From positions 620,001-684,000 of the forward strand of contig NZ_VIRL01000001.1 of assembly GCF_006874465.1 (NCBI RefSeq): a DNA stretch of 64,000 nt, read 5' to 3'. Under the pieces are notes generated by a model. It was not told the origin of the DNA. It ran no database searches and saw nothing but the letters and a program-made list of their open reading frames with translations. A program made the translations under genes and the position numbers. This DNA is from Microbispora bryophytorum. GTDB lineage: Bacteria; Actinomycetota; Actinomycetes; Streptosporangiales; Streptosporangiaceae. Numbering within the stretch: position 1 is the first letter of the stretch; each line of letters opens with the position of its first letter. This document shows, one piece after another, positions 20,164-27,999 of this stretch.

Positions 20164-20667
20164 TCAAAAGTGCGTGGTGACGCCGAACGCCGCGCGCAGG
20201 CTCGCCATGTCCCGCAGGTCGCGGTCGCGGGGATCGTAGCCCTGGTGGAAGGCGACCTGCTGATCGACGGACAGGCAGCGCACCCGCACGCCCTCGATCG
20301 TGCCCGTGACGAAGGCCGCGGCCGGGTAGTGGAACGCCGCGCCGCGGTCGTCCAGGTGCTGCACGGCCGAGCCGTCCCCGGCGATGTGCAGCGGATGGAG
20401 ATCGAGCTCGTGCCCACGGCCGTCGGTCATGACGAACCTGGCCGGCCGCCCGGGCACCGCGCCGGGCCGCTCGGCGTACCCGGACGACTCCAGCTCGCCG
20501 ATCACCAGCGGCTCCTGTTCGGCGCGGTGGAGCAGGTCGAGGTCATGATGCTCCCGGGTGACGCGTCCGATCAGAACGTCGATCCCCCAGCCACCGGCGA
20601 CCCAGACCTCGCATCCGGCTGCCTCCAGCGCGTTCAGCACCCGCAGCATCTCGCCGATCGGCAGCAC
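20164..20667 (-). CDS. Nucleotidyltransferase-fold protein, ANT(2'')/Lnu-like
   Basis: 167 residues. WVAGGWGIDVLIGR followed by HHDLDLL is the active-site motif (GG, then D-x-D) of the minimal nucleotidyltransferases related to aminoglycoside 2''- and lincosamide adenylyltransferases. Chromosomal actinobacterial members are common and most have no proven resistance role. Both active-site Asp residues are kept, so it could be active. Confidence 0.85.
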   Translation of the reverse strand: MLPIGEMLRVLNALEAAGCEVWVAGGWGIDVLIGRVTREHHDLDLLHRAEQEPLVIGELESSGYAERPGAVPGRPARFVMTDGRGHELDLHPLHIAGDGSAVQHLDDRGAAFHYPAAAFVTGTIEGVRVRCLSVDQQVAFHQGYDPRDRDLRDMASLRAAFGVTTHF

Positions 20668-20740
20668 CGGTCCCGCTCCCCCTCAACTCGATCTTCGGGC
20701 CACGCTACCCCCGCGGAACCGGGGACGGCACGGGGACGGG

Positions 20741-21775
20741 TCAGGGCGTGATGAGCACCTTCAGCGCCTGGCGGGCGGCCATGGCGCGGTAGCCGTCGGG
20801 CACCTCCTCCAGGTGCACGGTGTGGTCGAACACGCGGCCCGGCTCGATCGTGCCGTCGAGCACGTCGGGCAGGAGTTCCTCGATGTAGGCGCGGGCCGGT
20901 GCGACGCCGCCGGTCAGGGTGATGTTCCTCATGAACTCCCGGGACCCCATCGACACCTTCTCGTACTGCGGGGCGCCGACCCGGCCGACCACACCGCCGT
21001 CGCGGACCACCCCGAAGGCGGTGTCCATGGCCTGCTCCAGCCCGACGCACTCCAGCACCGCGTGGGTGCCGTCGCCGCCGGTCAGTTCCCTGACCCTCTC
21101 GACGCCCTCCTCACCGCGTTCCGCGACCACATCGGTGGCGCCGAACTCGCGGCCGAGGTCGGTGCGGTCCTTGTGCCGTCCCATCAGGATGATCCGCTCG
21201 GCGCCCAGGCGCCGGGCCGACAGCACCGCCGACAGGCCGACCGCGCCGTCGCCGATCACGGTCACCGTCGTACGCGCGTTCACGCCGGCCGTGACCGCGC
21301 AGTGGTAGCCGGTCGGGAACACGTCGGACAGGGTGAGCAGCGACGGCAGGAGAGCCGAGTCCTCGCCTACCGGCAACCTCACCAGCGTGCCCTGCGCCTG
21401 CGGCACCCGCACGGCCTCGCCCTGGCCGCCGTCGACGCCGTTCCTGGCCCACATCCCGCCGTGCCGGCACGACGTCTGCAGGCCCTCCAGGCAGAAGTCG
21501 CAGGTGTTGTCGGACCAGACGAACGGCGCGACCACCACATCGCCCCGTTTCAGCCCGTGCACCTCGGAGCCGGTCTCCTCGACCACGCCGAGGAACTCGT
21601 GACCGATGCGGTCGCCGTGCCGCGTGGCGGCCCGCGACCGGTAGGGCCACAGGTCGCTGCCGCAGACACAGGCCCGCAGCACTCGCACCACGGCGTCCGT
21701 GGGCTGCTCGATCACCGGGTCGGGCACGTTCTCCACGCGCACGTCGCCGGCGCCGTAAATCAGGGTCGCTCGCAT
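20741..21775 (-). CDS. Zinc-dependent alcohol dehydrogenase (MDR family)
   Basis: 344 residues. Catalytic zinc ligands appear in VCGSD and GHEF, a structural-zinc lobe has CDFC and a following Cys, and the Rossmann motif is VIGDGAVGLS. It oxidises or reduces an alcohol/aldehyde with NAD(P). The substrate is unknown. It is divergent from trpD with a 165-bp gap. Confidence 0.93.
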   Translation of the reverse strand: MRATLIYGAGDVRVENVPDPVIEQPTDAVVRVLRACVCGSDLWPYRSRAATRHGDRIGHEFLGVVEETGSEVHGLKRGDVVVAPFVWSDNTCDFCLEGLQTSCRHGGMWARNGVDGGQGEAVRVPQAQGTLVRLPVGEDSALLPSLLTLSDVFPTGYHCAVTAGVNARTTVTVIGDGAVGLSAVLSARRLGAERIILMGRHKDRTDLGREFGATDVVAERGEEGVERVRELTGGDGTHAVLECVGLEQAMDTAFGVVRDGGVVGRVGAPQYEKVSMGSREFMRNITLTGGVAPARAYIEELLPDVLDGTIEPGRVFDHTVHLEEVPDGYRAMAARQALKVLITP

Positions 21776-21940
21776 GACAGCCTTCCGTTTCTCCCGTTCG
21801 TGTCATCGCTACCCGGGAACGGCCGACATTCGCGGATCCGTGCAGGTCGGGATAGGTCGGGTTCGTGCCAACGGCCGACGATACCGGTCACTACGCTGGG
21901 AGCACCGAGCGGCCGCCGTGCCCATGCCGAGAGGACCTTG

Positions 21941-22993
21941 ATGACCGAGCCGTCCCGATCCTGGCCACGCCTGCTCGCCACGCTCCTGCGCGGGCACGAT
22001 CTCGACGCGGAAGACACCCGATGGGCCATGCGGCAGGTCATGGACGACGCGGCCGACCCCGCCCAGCTCGCCGGGTTCCTGGTCGCCCTGCGGGCCAAGG
22101 GTGAGAGCACCGCGGAACTCCGGGGCATGCTCGACGCCCTCATGGAACGGGTCGTGCCCCTGCCCGTCGACGGCGCGGAGGTCGTCGACATCGTCGGCAC
22201 CGGCGGAGACGGCGCCCACACCGTGAACGTGAGCACCATGGCGGCGATCGTCGTGGCCGCCGCCGGCGCCCCGGTCGTCAAGCACGGCGGCCGCTCGGCG
22301 TCCAGCAAGGCCGGTGCCGCCGACGTCCTGGAAGCCCTGGGCCTGCCGCTCGATCTCACGCCTGACGACGTCGCCCGGTGCGTGCGCGACGTCGGCATCG
22401 GCTTCACCTTCGCCCCGCGCTTCCACCAGGGGCTGCGTTACGCCGGTCCGGTGCGCAAGGCGCTCGGCGTCCCCACCGCCGTCAACTACCTGGCGCCGCT
22501 GACCAACCCCGCCCGTCCCCGTGCCGCCCTCGTCGGCTGCTCCAACCGCGCCCTCGCCCCGGTCCTGGCGAACGTCCTCGCGGAACGGGGCGCGAGCGCC
22601 CTGGTCGTGTGCGGGCAGGACGGCCTCGACGAGATCACCACCGCCGCGCCCACGAGCGTCTGGATCACCGAGAGCGGTGGCGTCCGGCAGGAGACGCTGG
22701 ACGCCGCCGACTTCGGACTGGCCCGCAGCGGGCAGGACGCGCTCCGGGGCGGTGACGCGGCCTACAACGCCTCGGTCGTCCACCGGGTCCTGGCCGGTGA
22801 AGCGGGTGCCGCACGTGACGCCGTCCTCGCCAACGCGGCCGGCGCCCTCGCCGCTCACCGCGGATTCGGCGGGAGCCTGCGCGACGCCTTCACGACCTGC
22901 CTGGAGGACGCGCGCCGCGCCCTCGACAGCGGTGCCGCCGCCACCATCCTCGAGAGCTGGCTGAAGCTCGCGTCGTCCCTGGCCGGCCGGTAG
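21941..22993 (+). CDS. trpD: Anthranilate phosphoribosyltransferase
   Basis: 350 residues from ATG 21941 with a GAGAGGA site; the frame is open upstream but the conserved sequence begins here. Diagnostic motifs: the PRPP-binding loop GTGGDGAHTVNVST, KHGGRSASSKAG, and FTFAPRFH with the anthranilate-binding residues downstream. It catalyses step 2 of tryptophan synthesis. No other trp gene is in the window, consistent with the scattered trp genes of actinomycetes. Confidence 0.95.
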   Translation: MTEPSRSWPRLLATLLRGHDLDAEDTRWAMRQVMDDAADPAQLAGFLVALRAKGESTAELRGMLDALMERVVPLPVDGAEVVDIVGTGGDGAHTVNVSTMAAIVVAAAGAPVVKHGGRSASSKAGAADVLEALGLPLDLTPDDVARCVRDVGIGFTFAPRFHQGLRYAGPVRKALGVPTAVNYLAPLTNPARPRAALVGCSNRALAPVLANVLAERGASALVVCGQDGLDEITTAAPTSVWITESGGVRQETLDAADFGLARSGQDALRGGDAAYNASVVHRVLAGEAGAARDAVLANAAGALAAHRGFGGSLRDAFTTCLEDARRALDSGAAATILESWLKLASSLAGR

Positions 22994-23039
22994 CGCCGAC
23001 CGGCCTTCCGCCCGACCGGCCTTCCACCCAGCCGGACCT

Positions 23040-23404
23040 CTACTCAGACGGTCCGGTCGGCGGGGAGGTGCTCTCCCGGACCGTGAGGGTGGTGGCCAGT
23101 TCGACACCCACCTGCGGCATCTCCTCTCCCCGTCCCAGGGCGAGTGCCAGCTCGGTGGCGGCCGCGGCCATCTCGGCGCAGCCGTCCGCCCATCCTCCTT
23201 GGTGAGGTCGGTGCGGACGACGAGGCCGGGGTCGGCAGAAAGGCCGGCGGCCTCCAGGGCGGATCGATACCCGTCCAGCCTGGCCCGGCAGCACAGGACC
23301 CGGTCCGGACCGGCGATCATCGCAATCCGGCGGTGTCGAAGCTCGATCAGGTGGCGCGTGGCCGACCGGCCACCCGCGCAGTTCGTCGCGCCGACGAAGG
23401 GCAC
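23040..23404 (-). pseudogene. LacI-family regulator, broken remnant
   Basis: One frame encodes the middle of a LacI sugar-binding domain (FVGATNCAGGRSATRHLIEL, then ARLDGYRSALEAAGLS). A second frame encodes the C-terminus (AEMAAAATELALALG, ATTLTVREST). The DNA-binding head and about 80 internal residues are missing and the frame shifts near 23190. It cannot make a working regulator. Confidence 0.75.
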
Positions 23405-23418
23405 GCCGTCCGGCAGCG

Positions 23419-23574
23419 ATCATCAGCAAGTCGCTCACGCTCAACGGCGCCTCGTTCCCGGGCCTGCGGCAGAACGGTGTCAACCTCGCCAACGGCGCTG
23501 ACTACACCGTCTCCGCCAACACGCTGACCCTCACCGCGGCGGCCCTCACCCGGCTGGCCGGGAACCGGTCCTAA
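23419..23574 (+). pseudogene. Fragment of an X2-type carbohydrate-binding module
   Basis: An in-frame stretch without a start codon reads KSLTLNGASFPGLRQNG, then NLANGADYTVSANTLTLTA, and ends in TAA. This is the beta-sandwich pattern of CBM X2 modules (LTLNG...L.G...NG.DYTV...LTL) found in secreted glycoside hydrolases. Only about 50 codons remain. It abuts the LacI remnant on the other strand. Confidence 0.65.
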
Positions 23575-23592
23575 GGCGTGAACGCCACCATC

Positions 23593-23868
23593 TAGGGCTG
23601 CGAGGATGTCCGCCGCGAGGGCATCGGGGTTCACGAGGGGCGAGCCCGTGGGGCCCAGATCAGAGATCATCCCTGCGCGCAGGAGGAATCGGTTCAGGTT
23701 GGCGGCGACGGCGTCGAGGCCCGCGTCCTCGGCTCTGGCGAGCGCGTACATGGCCGTCTCCGCCCACATTCGCCGTCCGTCTCCTTGCTTGGGCCGCCGA
23801 GCGTAAAAACTGTTCAGCTCCCACACCGCGAGCCAGTGGTTGATGGATCCGGAAGGGTGATCGACCAT
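23593..23868 (-). pseudogene. Truncated paralogue of the 33798-34262 protein
   Basis: The first 92 residues align throughout with the intact 154-residue protein at 33798-34262: the INxWLxVWELNSFYA opening, WAETAMYA, and DALAADILAAL. Similarity then stops abruptly and the frame runs into unrelated sequence beside the X2 fragment. The sharp end indicates a recombination breakpoint near 23593. Confidence 0.75.
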
Positions 23869-24008
23869 GAGGTCAGTTTGCGCCGGGTTCGGCGGTCAGG
23901 GCGACGTGGAGACGTTCGAGCGTCGATCGCCGTGCTCGGCGGGTCGCCGAGCAGTCCTATGGCGATCGGCGGCAGCGGTCGTTCGCCGAACTGCGAAGGA
24001 CGCCGGCG

Positions 24009-24545
24009 TCAGCGGCGCACCCGGGTGGCGATGGTCTGCGCGCACACCAGGGACTCCGTGTGCGTGGTGTCCACCACGAGGTCGTAGACCACGCCCTCGT
24101 GAACCACCTCCGCCTGCAACGCGGCCATCCCTCGGACACGGTCGCCCCGGGCGATCTCTCGTCCTGTGGCGACCGCGCTGTCGCACCTCACCCCGACCCA
24201 GAGCACCTCCAGCCCGGCAAGGACTTTCTGCCAGCGTTGCTGGGACGCCGCCCCGCCGAGGAACACGTCGTCCACGATGACCCGAGCGCCCGTGCGGGCC
24301 ATCGCGGCGATGCCCGCCGTCCACGCCGCATCCAGCGTCAGGAATGCCGGCCCGACAAGGACCCGCCCGTCGGGGGCGAACTCGATCCCCGCATCCGACG
24401 CCCGCATGGAGGCGGGCATCGCTTCGACCATGGTGTCGACCGATAGGGCAAGCCACGGATCCGGCAGGACCGCCTGCAAGCACCGGGAGATCCCGGATTT
24501 GCCCGAACTGGAGCCGCCGTTGAGGACAATCACGTTTGTCGCCAC
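24009..24545 (-). CDS. cpt: Chloramphenicol 3-O-phosphotransferase
   Basis: 178 residues, the same length as the Streptomyces venezuelae enzyme, and as far as I can recall similar over its whole length. The P-loop GGSSSGKS is near the start, the catalytic Asp is in [10 protein letters not shown] (about D37), and [10 protein letters not shown] and LWVGVRCD are characteristic. It inactivates chloramphenicol by phosphorylating its primary hydroxyl, so it is a self-resistance or xenobiotic-resistance gene. No chloramphenicol biosynthesis genes are present. It sits just beyond the 23-23.9 kb scar. Confidence 0.9.
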   Translation of the reverse strand: MATNVIVLNGGSSSGKSGISRCLQAVLPDPWLALSVDTMVEAMPASMRASDAGIEFAPDGRVLVGPAFLTLDAAWTAGIAAMARTGARVIVDDVFLGGAASQQRWQKVLAGLEVLWVGVRCDSAVATGREIARGDRVRGMAALQAEVVHEGVVYDLVVDTTHTESLVCAQTIATRVRR

Positions 24546-24717
24546 CGCGTCACGCTAGAGGGCGGCCGCGTACGTCTCAAACGATTTTCAGGTGGCCATC
24601 CCACCGTCCGCCGATGGTCTCCGGGGCCGTCCGCTGACGGCGCCGGAGGCCGCCGGGCGAGGGGCGAGATGCTCCATAAGCTTGAGTGGTTACCGTGAGC
24701 GCTGTTAGCTTCACCCG

Positions 24718-25848
24718 GTGGACGACATGCGTGCACGGGCGGAGGCGATCGAGCACTTCGCGGCGGCACTGCGAGAACTTCGCAAAACGGTCGGCAACCC
24801 ACCTTTTCGAGAAATGTCGGGCCGGTCGGGGGCGATCTCACACACGACGTTGCACGAAGCCACCAAAGGCAACCGGCTTCCGAGCTGGGAGACCACCGTC
24901 GAGTTCGTCAAGGCGTGCGGCGCGGACCCGGCCGCGTACCGCGAACGCTGGGACAGCGCCAACTTGGCGGTCAGGTCATCGAGCGCCGCAGGTCCTTCGA
25001 ACCGCGCGGGCGCCTTCGCGGCCCGTCCGCCTGATGGACTCGAAGCCTCCGTCGCGGACGTCGCGGAAGGCCGCACCGTGCACAACGCCACCGTGCACAA
25101 CGCCAACGTGCACAACGCCACCGTGGACGGCGCCAATATGCACAGCGCCACCGTGCACAGCGCCACCGGGTCGCATGCCTTACGGCCTGCTGGTGAGACC
25201 CCGGCATCTCTGCCCACGCCGCCGCCACCGCCCGGCGAGATCGCGGGCGACGTCCGGCCGATCCCCTCTGCGCCAGGGAGTCGCGGGCGATTCCGGCCGG
25301 CCCGCCCGGCTGTGGCCGCGCTCGCGGTAGCGGCCGTCGGCGTGGCGGCAGTGGTCCTCGTCGCGGTCGCCGTCAATCGTGGCTCCGGGACCGACGGGCA
25401 CAGCGCGAACGCGTCCGGGAGCCCGTCGACGACCTCGCTGTCGGCAGCCGACTGCCCGGTGCACCCCACCAACCCTCCGTGGAGCCCGCCTGCGCACGAG
25501 GGTGATTCGGCGAAGTTCATCGGAGACATCACGTTGCCCGACTGCACGCGCGTCGGCCCCCGCCAGACCGTGACCAAGGTGTGGCGGCTCAAGAACGCCG
25601 GGACCGTGCCGTGGAGGGGATATTCGTTACATCGCCTCGACCTCCCGCAGCAACCCGATCAATGCCAGACCGTCTCCGACGTACCGATCATGGACACGCG
25701 GCCCGGAGAGATGGTCGACATCCGCACCGACATCACCACGCCGAAGAAGCCGGGCTTGTGCTACGTGCGGTTCAAGATGATGGAGGGCTCGGGGCAGGTC
25801 GCATTCCCCGGGGGCCGGCCACTCAACTTCCAGGTCATCGTCGGCTGA
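24718..25848 (+). CDS. HTH membrane protein with extracellular NBR1-type Ig domain
   Basis: 376 residues from GTG 24718 (ATG 24727 is an alternative). The N-terminal 75 residues resemble an XRE-like HTH (FREMSGRSGAISHTTLHEATKG, then LPSWETTVEFVKACG). Next are six pentapeptide-like repeats (ATVHN type), a Pro-rich stretch and one membrane helix near residues 200-222. The outside part ends in an Ig-like domain of the next-to-BRCA1 type (FIGDITLPDCTRVGP, KVWRLKNAGTVPW). A cytoplasmic DNA-binding-like domain linked through the membrane to an outer domain suggests signalling. The function is not known. Confidence 0.85.
   Translation: MDDMRARAEAIEHFAAALRELRKTVGNPPFREMSGRSGAISHTTLHEATKGNRLPSWETTVEFVKACGADPAAYRERWDSANLAVRSSSAAGPSNRAGAFAARPPDGLEASVADVAEGRTVHNATVHNANVHNATVDGANMHSATVHSATGSHALRPAGETPASLPTPPPPPGEIAGDVRPIPSAPGSRGRFRPARPAVAALAVAAVGVAAVVLVAVAVNRGSGTDGHSANASGSPSTTSLSAADCPVHPTNPPWSPPAHEGDSAKFIGDITLPDCTRVGPRQTVTKVWRLKNAGTVPWRGYSLHRLDLPQQPDQCQTVSDVPIMDTRPGEMVDIRTDITTPKKPGLCYVRFKMMEGSGQVAFPGGRPLNFQVIVG
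25075..25167 (+). repeat. 15-bp in-frame repeat encoding pentapeptides
   Basis: Six copies of GCCACCGTGCACAAC-like units encode A(T/N)(V/M)(H/D)(N/S/G). The period and spacing resemble pentapeptide-repeat proteins. Confidence 0.8.
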
Positions 25849-25910
25849 CACACCTGTTCCCCGCCGTGCATGACACGACGGGGAACCAGGGGCTGACGAT
25901 CGCCAGGGGT

Positions 25911-27044
25911 TCAGAGTCCGAGAGCGATCCCCTTGTAGTAGTACTTGAGGATTCTGGAGTAGCTCCAGCCCGCCTCGGCCTTGTCGCGGGAGCCGGTCTG
26001 CGACATCCAGTCGCCGGTAGCCCAGTGGCGGCACGCCGTCGTCGTGGAGCAGTACTGGGCCTTGAAGACCTTCCCGCCGCGCGTCATCCGGATGCCCCAT
26101 GTCGCGTCCACCGCGGCGTTCGTCGCCGCCGTCGCGGAGCCGGGCTTGTAGACCTGGCTGGACGTGTTGTCGGAGACGTCGTAGCACTGGCCGCTCGGCG
26201 TCTTGCTCGCCGACCTCAGCGCCCAGTACCAGCCGAAGTGCTTGACCGCGATCGCCCCGGCCCTGAGAGACTCCCTCGGCCAGTACGACCGCCACTCGTT
26301 GGGCAGGACGTTCTTGATGTAGGTCTTGAAATCCACCCGATCCACCCGATTGAGGGATTTCCGGTAGACGAGGATCGTCGTGGGCAGCTTGGTGTACGTG
26401 CCGTCGGTCTTGCACCCGGTCGGCGGTGCGGAGCTCAGGGACCGGTGGGAGGCGTTCTCGTTCTTGAGGCCGGGCTTGAGGTTGCCCCTGGCGCCGGGTG
26501 CGAAGTCCTGGTAGACGCTGCCGCCGTAGTTGCTGTTGAAGTAGACGCGTACGGTCTTGCCGCTACGGTTCCAGACAGAGGCCGCGGCATTCTTGACGCA
26601 CTTGCCCTTGCCCGCACCGGGCCCCTTGAAGTCGAAGCAGGAGGGCTGCCGGGTGCCGTAGTCACCGACCGACCCGGTGAAGTCGGACAGCGATCCCTGG
26701 TTGTTGCTGTTGAAGTAGTAACAGAACTCACCGGTCTCGCACACGCCGTTGCGCGTGGCCGCCGAGGCCGGCGAAGCGGTGGCGAGCACCACCCCGCCGA
26801 GCATCATCCCGCTGAGCACCGTCGCGGCGAGCACCGCCCTACCGAGCGCCGCCCTGCCAAGCGCCGCCCTACCGAGCGCCGTCCTGCCGAGCGCCGTCCT
26901 GCCGAGCGCCGTCCTGCCGAGTATCGCCCTGCCGAGTATCGCCCTGCCGAGCACCGTCCTGCCGAGCACCGGCGCGGCGGCCGCCGCGGCCAGAGGCGAG
27001 ATCAGCCGTGCAGTTCGTGGAAACACCGTTGCCTTCCTCTCCAT
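25911..27044 (-). CDS. Secreted SpoIID/LytB-like protein with inhibitor-I36 module
   Basis: 377 residues. Unusually, nine tandem LGRxx pentapeptides (residues 26-70) precede the hydrophobic part of the signal peptide, which ends PASA (about 95). An I36-type module follows (97-200: CETGEFCYYF, VYFNSNYGGSVY, GLKNENASH). A SpoIID/LytB-type domain closes the protein (about 220-375: NRVDFKTYIKNVLPNEW read as VDRVDFKTYIKNVLPNEW, then AGAIAVKHFGW). SpoIID proteins are lytic transglycosylases or amidase enhancers of the cell wall. The I36 module is nearly identical at DNA level to that of the next gene. Downstream of its M23 and M15 neighbours on the same strand. Confidence 0.88.
   Translation of the reverse strand: MERKATVFPRTARLISPLAAAAAAPVLGRTVLGRAILGRAILGRTALGRTALGRTALGRAALGRAALGRAVLAATVLSGMMLGGVVLATASPASAATRNGVCETGEFCYYFNSNNQGSLSDFTGSVGDYGTRQPSCFDFKGPGAGKGKCVKNAAASVWNRSGKTVRVYFNSNYGGSVYQDFAPGARGNLKPGLKNENASHRSLSSAPPTGCKTDGTYTKLPTTILVYRKSLNRVDRVDFKTYIKNVLPNEWRSYWPRESLRAGAIAVKHFGWYWALRSASKTPSGQCYDVSDNTSSQVYKPGSATAATNAAVDATWGIRMTRGGKVFKAQYCSTTTACRHWATGDWMSQTGSRDKAEAGWSYSRILKYYYKGIALGL
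26444..26791 (-). repeat. 348-bp direct repeat, copy A (I36 module)
   Basis: Copy A of a near-identical segment; copy B is at 27552-27899. By eye about six bases differ, and those checked are synonymous. Confidence 0.9.
26829..26970 (-). repeat. 15-bp minisatellite encoding LGRxx repeats
   Basis: Nine to ten copies of GCCGAGCGCCGTCCT-like units (plus-strand view) encode V/I/A-L-G-R-T/A ahead of the signal-peptide core. Confidence 0.85.
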
Positions 27045-27060
27045 CAGAGACCGCGGCGCG

Positions 27061-27957
27061 TCAGCGGACGTTGTAGCCCTGGGAGATCCAGAACGAGGTC
27101 GGGTTCGGATTGCTCAGAGTCGAGTCGCCGACGCTCTTGGCGGCCAGCTTCTGCCGTCCAGGGCGCATCTCGACGTGGGTGTGGGCGGCCCCTTTGGACG
27201 ACACTCCGTGCCACGCCTCGTCGGCGATGATCTGACCGCGTGAGATCTGCTGGCCCACACGCAGCGAGGACAGCGGAGCGGAGTGCAGGTAGATGATCGT
27301 CTTGTTCAGCGAGGCGTTGTAGACGGCGATCGTGGACAGTCCCGAGCCGCCGTTGCGCCCGCGCACGAGGTTGATGATCTGACCGCTCACCAGGGCGTGG
27401 ACATCCGAATCCACACTGCGGGCGATGTCGATGCCCTCATGCCGGCCGGAGGTGTGCACGTAACCGTCGAAGCCGCAGCTGATGTGACCGCCGCCGGTCT
27501 TGTACAGCGCGTACGACATGTTGACGCGCACCGATGACGACGGGCCGAACTGGTGGGAGGCGTTCTCGTTCTTGAGGCCGGGCTTGAGGTTGCCCCTGGC
27601 GCCGGGTGCGAAGTCCTGGTAGACGCTGCCGCCGTAGTTGCTGTTGAAGTAGACGCGTACGGTCTTGCCGCTACGGTTCCAGACCGAGGCCGCGGCATTC
27701 TTGACGCACTTGCCCTTACCGGCGCCGGGCCCCTTGAAGTCGAAACAGGAGGGCTGCCGGGTGCCGTAGTCACCGACCGACCCGGTGAAGTCGGACAGCG
27801 ATCCCTGGTTGTTGCTGTTGAAGTAGTAACAGAACTCACCGGTCTCGCACACGCCGTTGCGCGTGGCCGCCGAGGCCGGCGAGGCGGTGGCGAGCACCAT
27901 CCCGCCGAGCACCGTCGCGGTGGCAGCCGTGGTGAGGATCTTGTTGAGCGTTCCCAT
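27061..27957 (-). CDS. Secreted M23 peptidase with inhibitor-I36 module
   Basis: 298 residues. A normal signal peptide ends PASA, then comes the I36 module (34-140) with the same protein sequence as in the neighbour. The M23 (LytM-like) domain from about 165 has HEGIDIA with the first zinc ligands, and HTHVEM with the HxH ligand pair. It should cut peptide cross-links in peptidoglycan. Family I36 is named after a Streptomyces metalloprotease inhibitor, so the module may keep the enzyme latent or bind the wall. Confidence 0.92.
   Translation of the reverse strand: MGTLNKILTTAATATVLGGMVLATASPASAATRNGVCETGEFCYYFNSNNQGSLSDFTGSVGDYGTRQPSCFDFKGPGAGKGKCVKNAAASVWNRSGKTVRVYFNSNYGGSVYQDFAPGARGNLKPGLKNENASHQFGPSSSVRVNMSYALYKTGGGHISCGFDGYVHTSGRHEGIDIARSVDSDVHALVSGQIINLVRGRNGGSGLSTIAVYNASLNKTIIYLHSAPLSSLRVGQQISRGQIIADEAWHGVSSKGAAHTHVEMRPGRQKLAAKSVGDSTLSNPNPTSFWISQGYNVR
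27552..27899 (-). repeat. 348-bp direct repeat, copy B (I36 module)
   Basis: Copy B of the duplicated segment; offset from copy A is 1108 bp. Confidence 0.9.
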
Positions 27958-27999
27958 GGTGTTCTCCTTCGTGTCTGTGCGGCCTGGGTTCTCGGATGG

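Noticed and set aside
20164-20667. Clinical-type aminoglycoside or lincosamide resistance gene
   Set aside because: Only the fold motifs match. Chromosomal actinobacterial nucleotidyltransferases of this type rarely have proven resistance activity.
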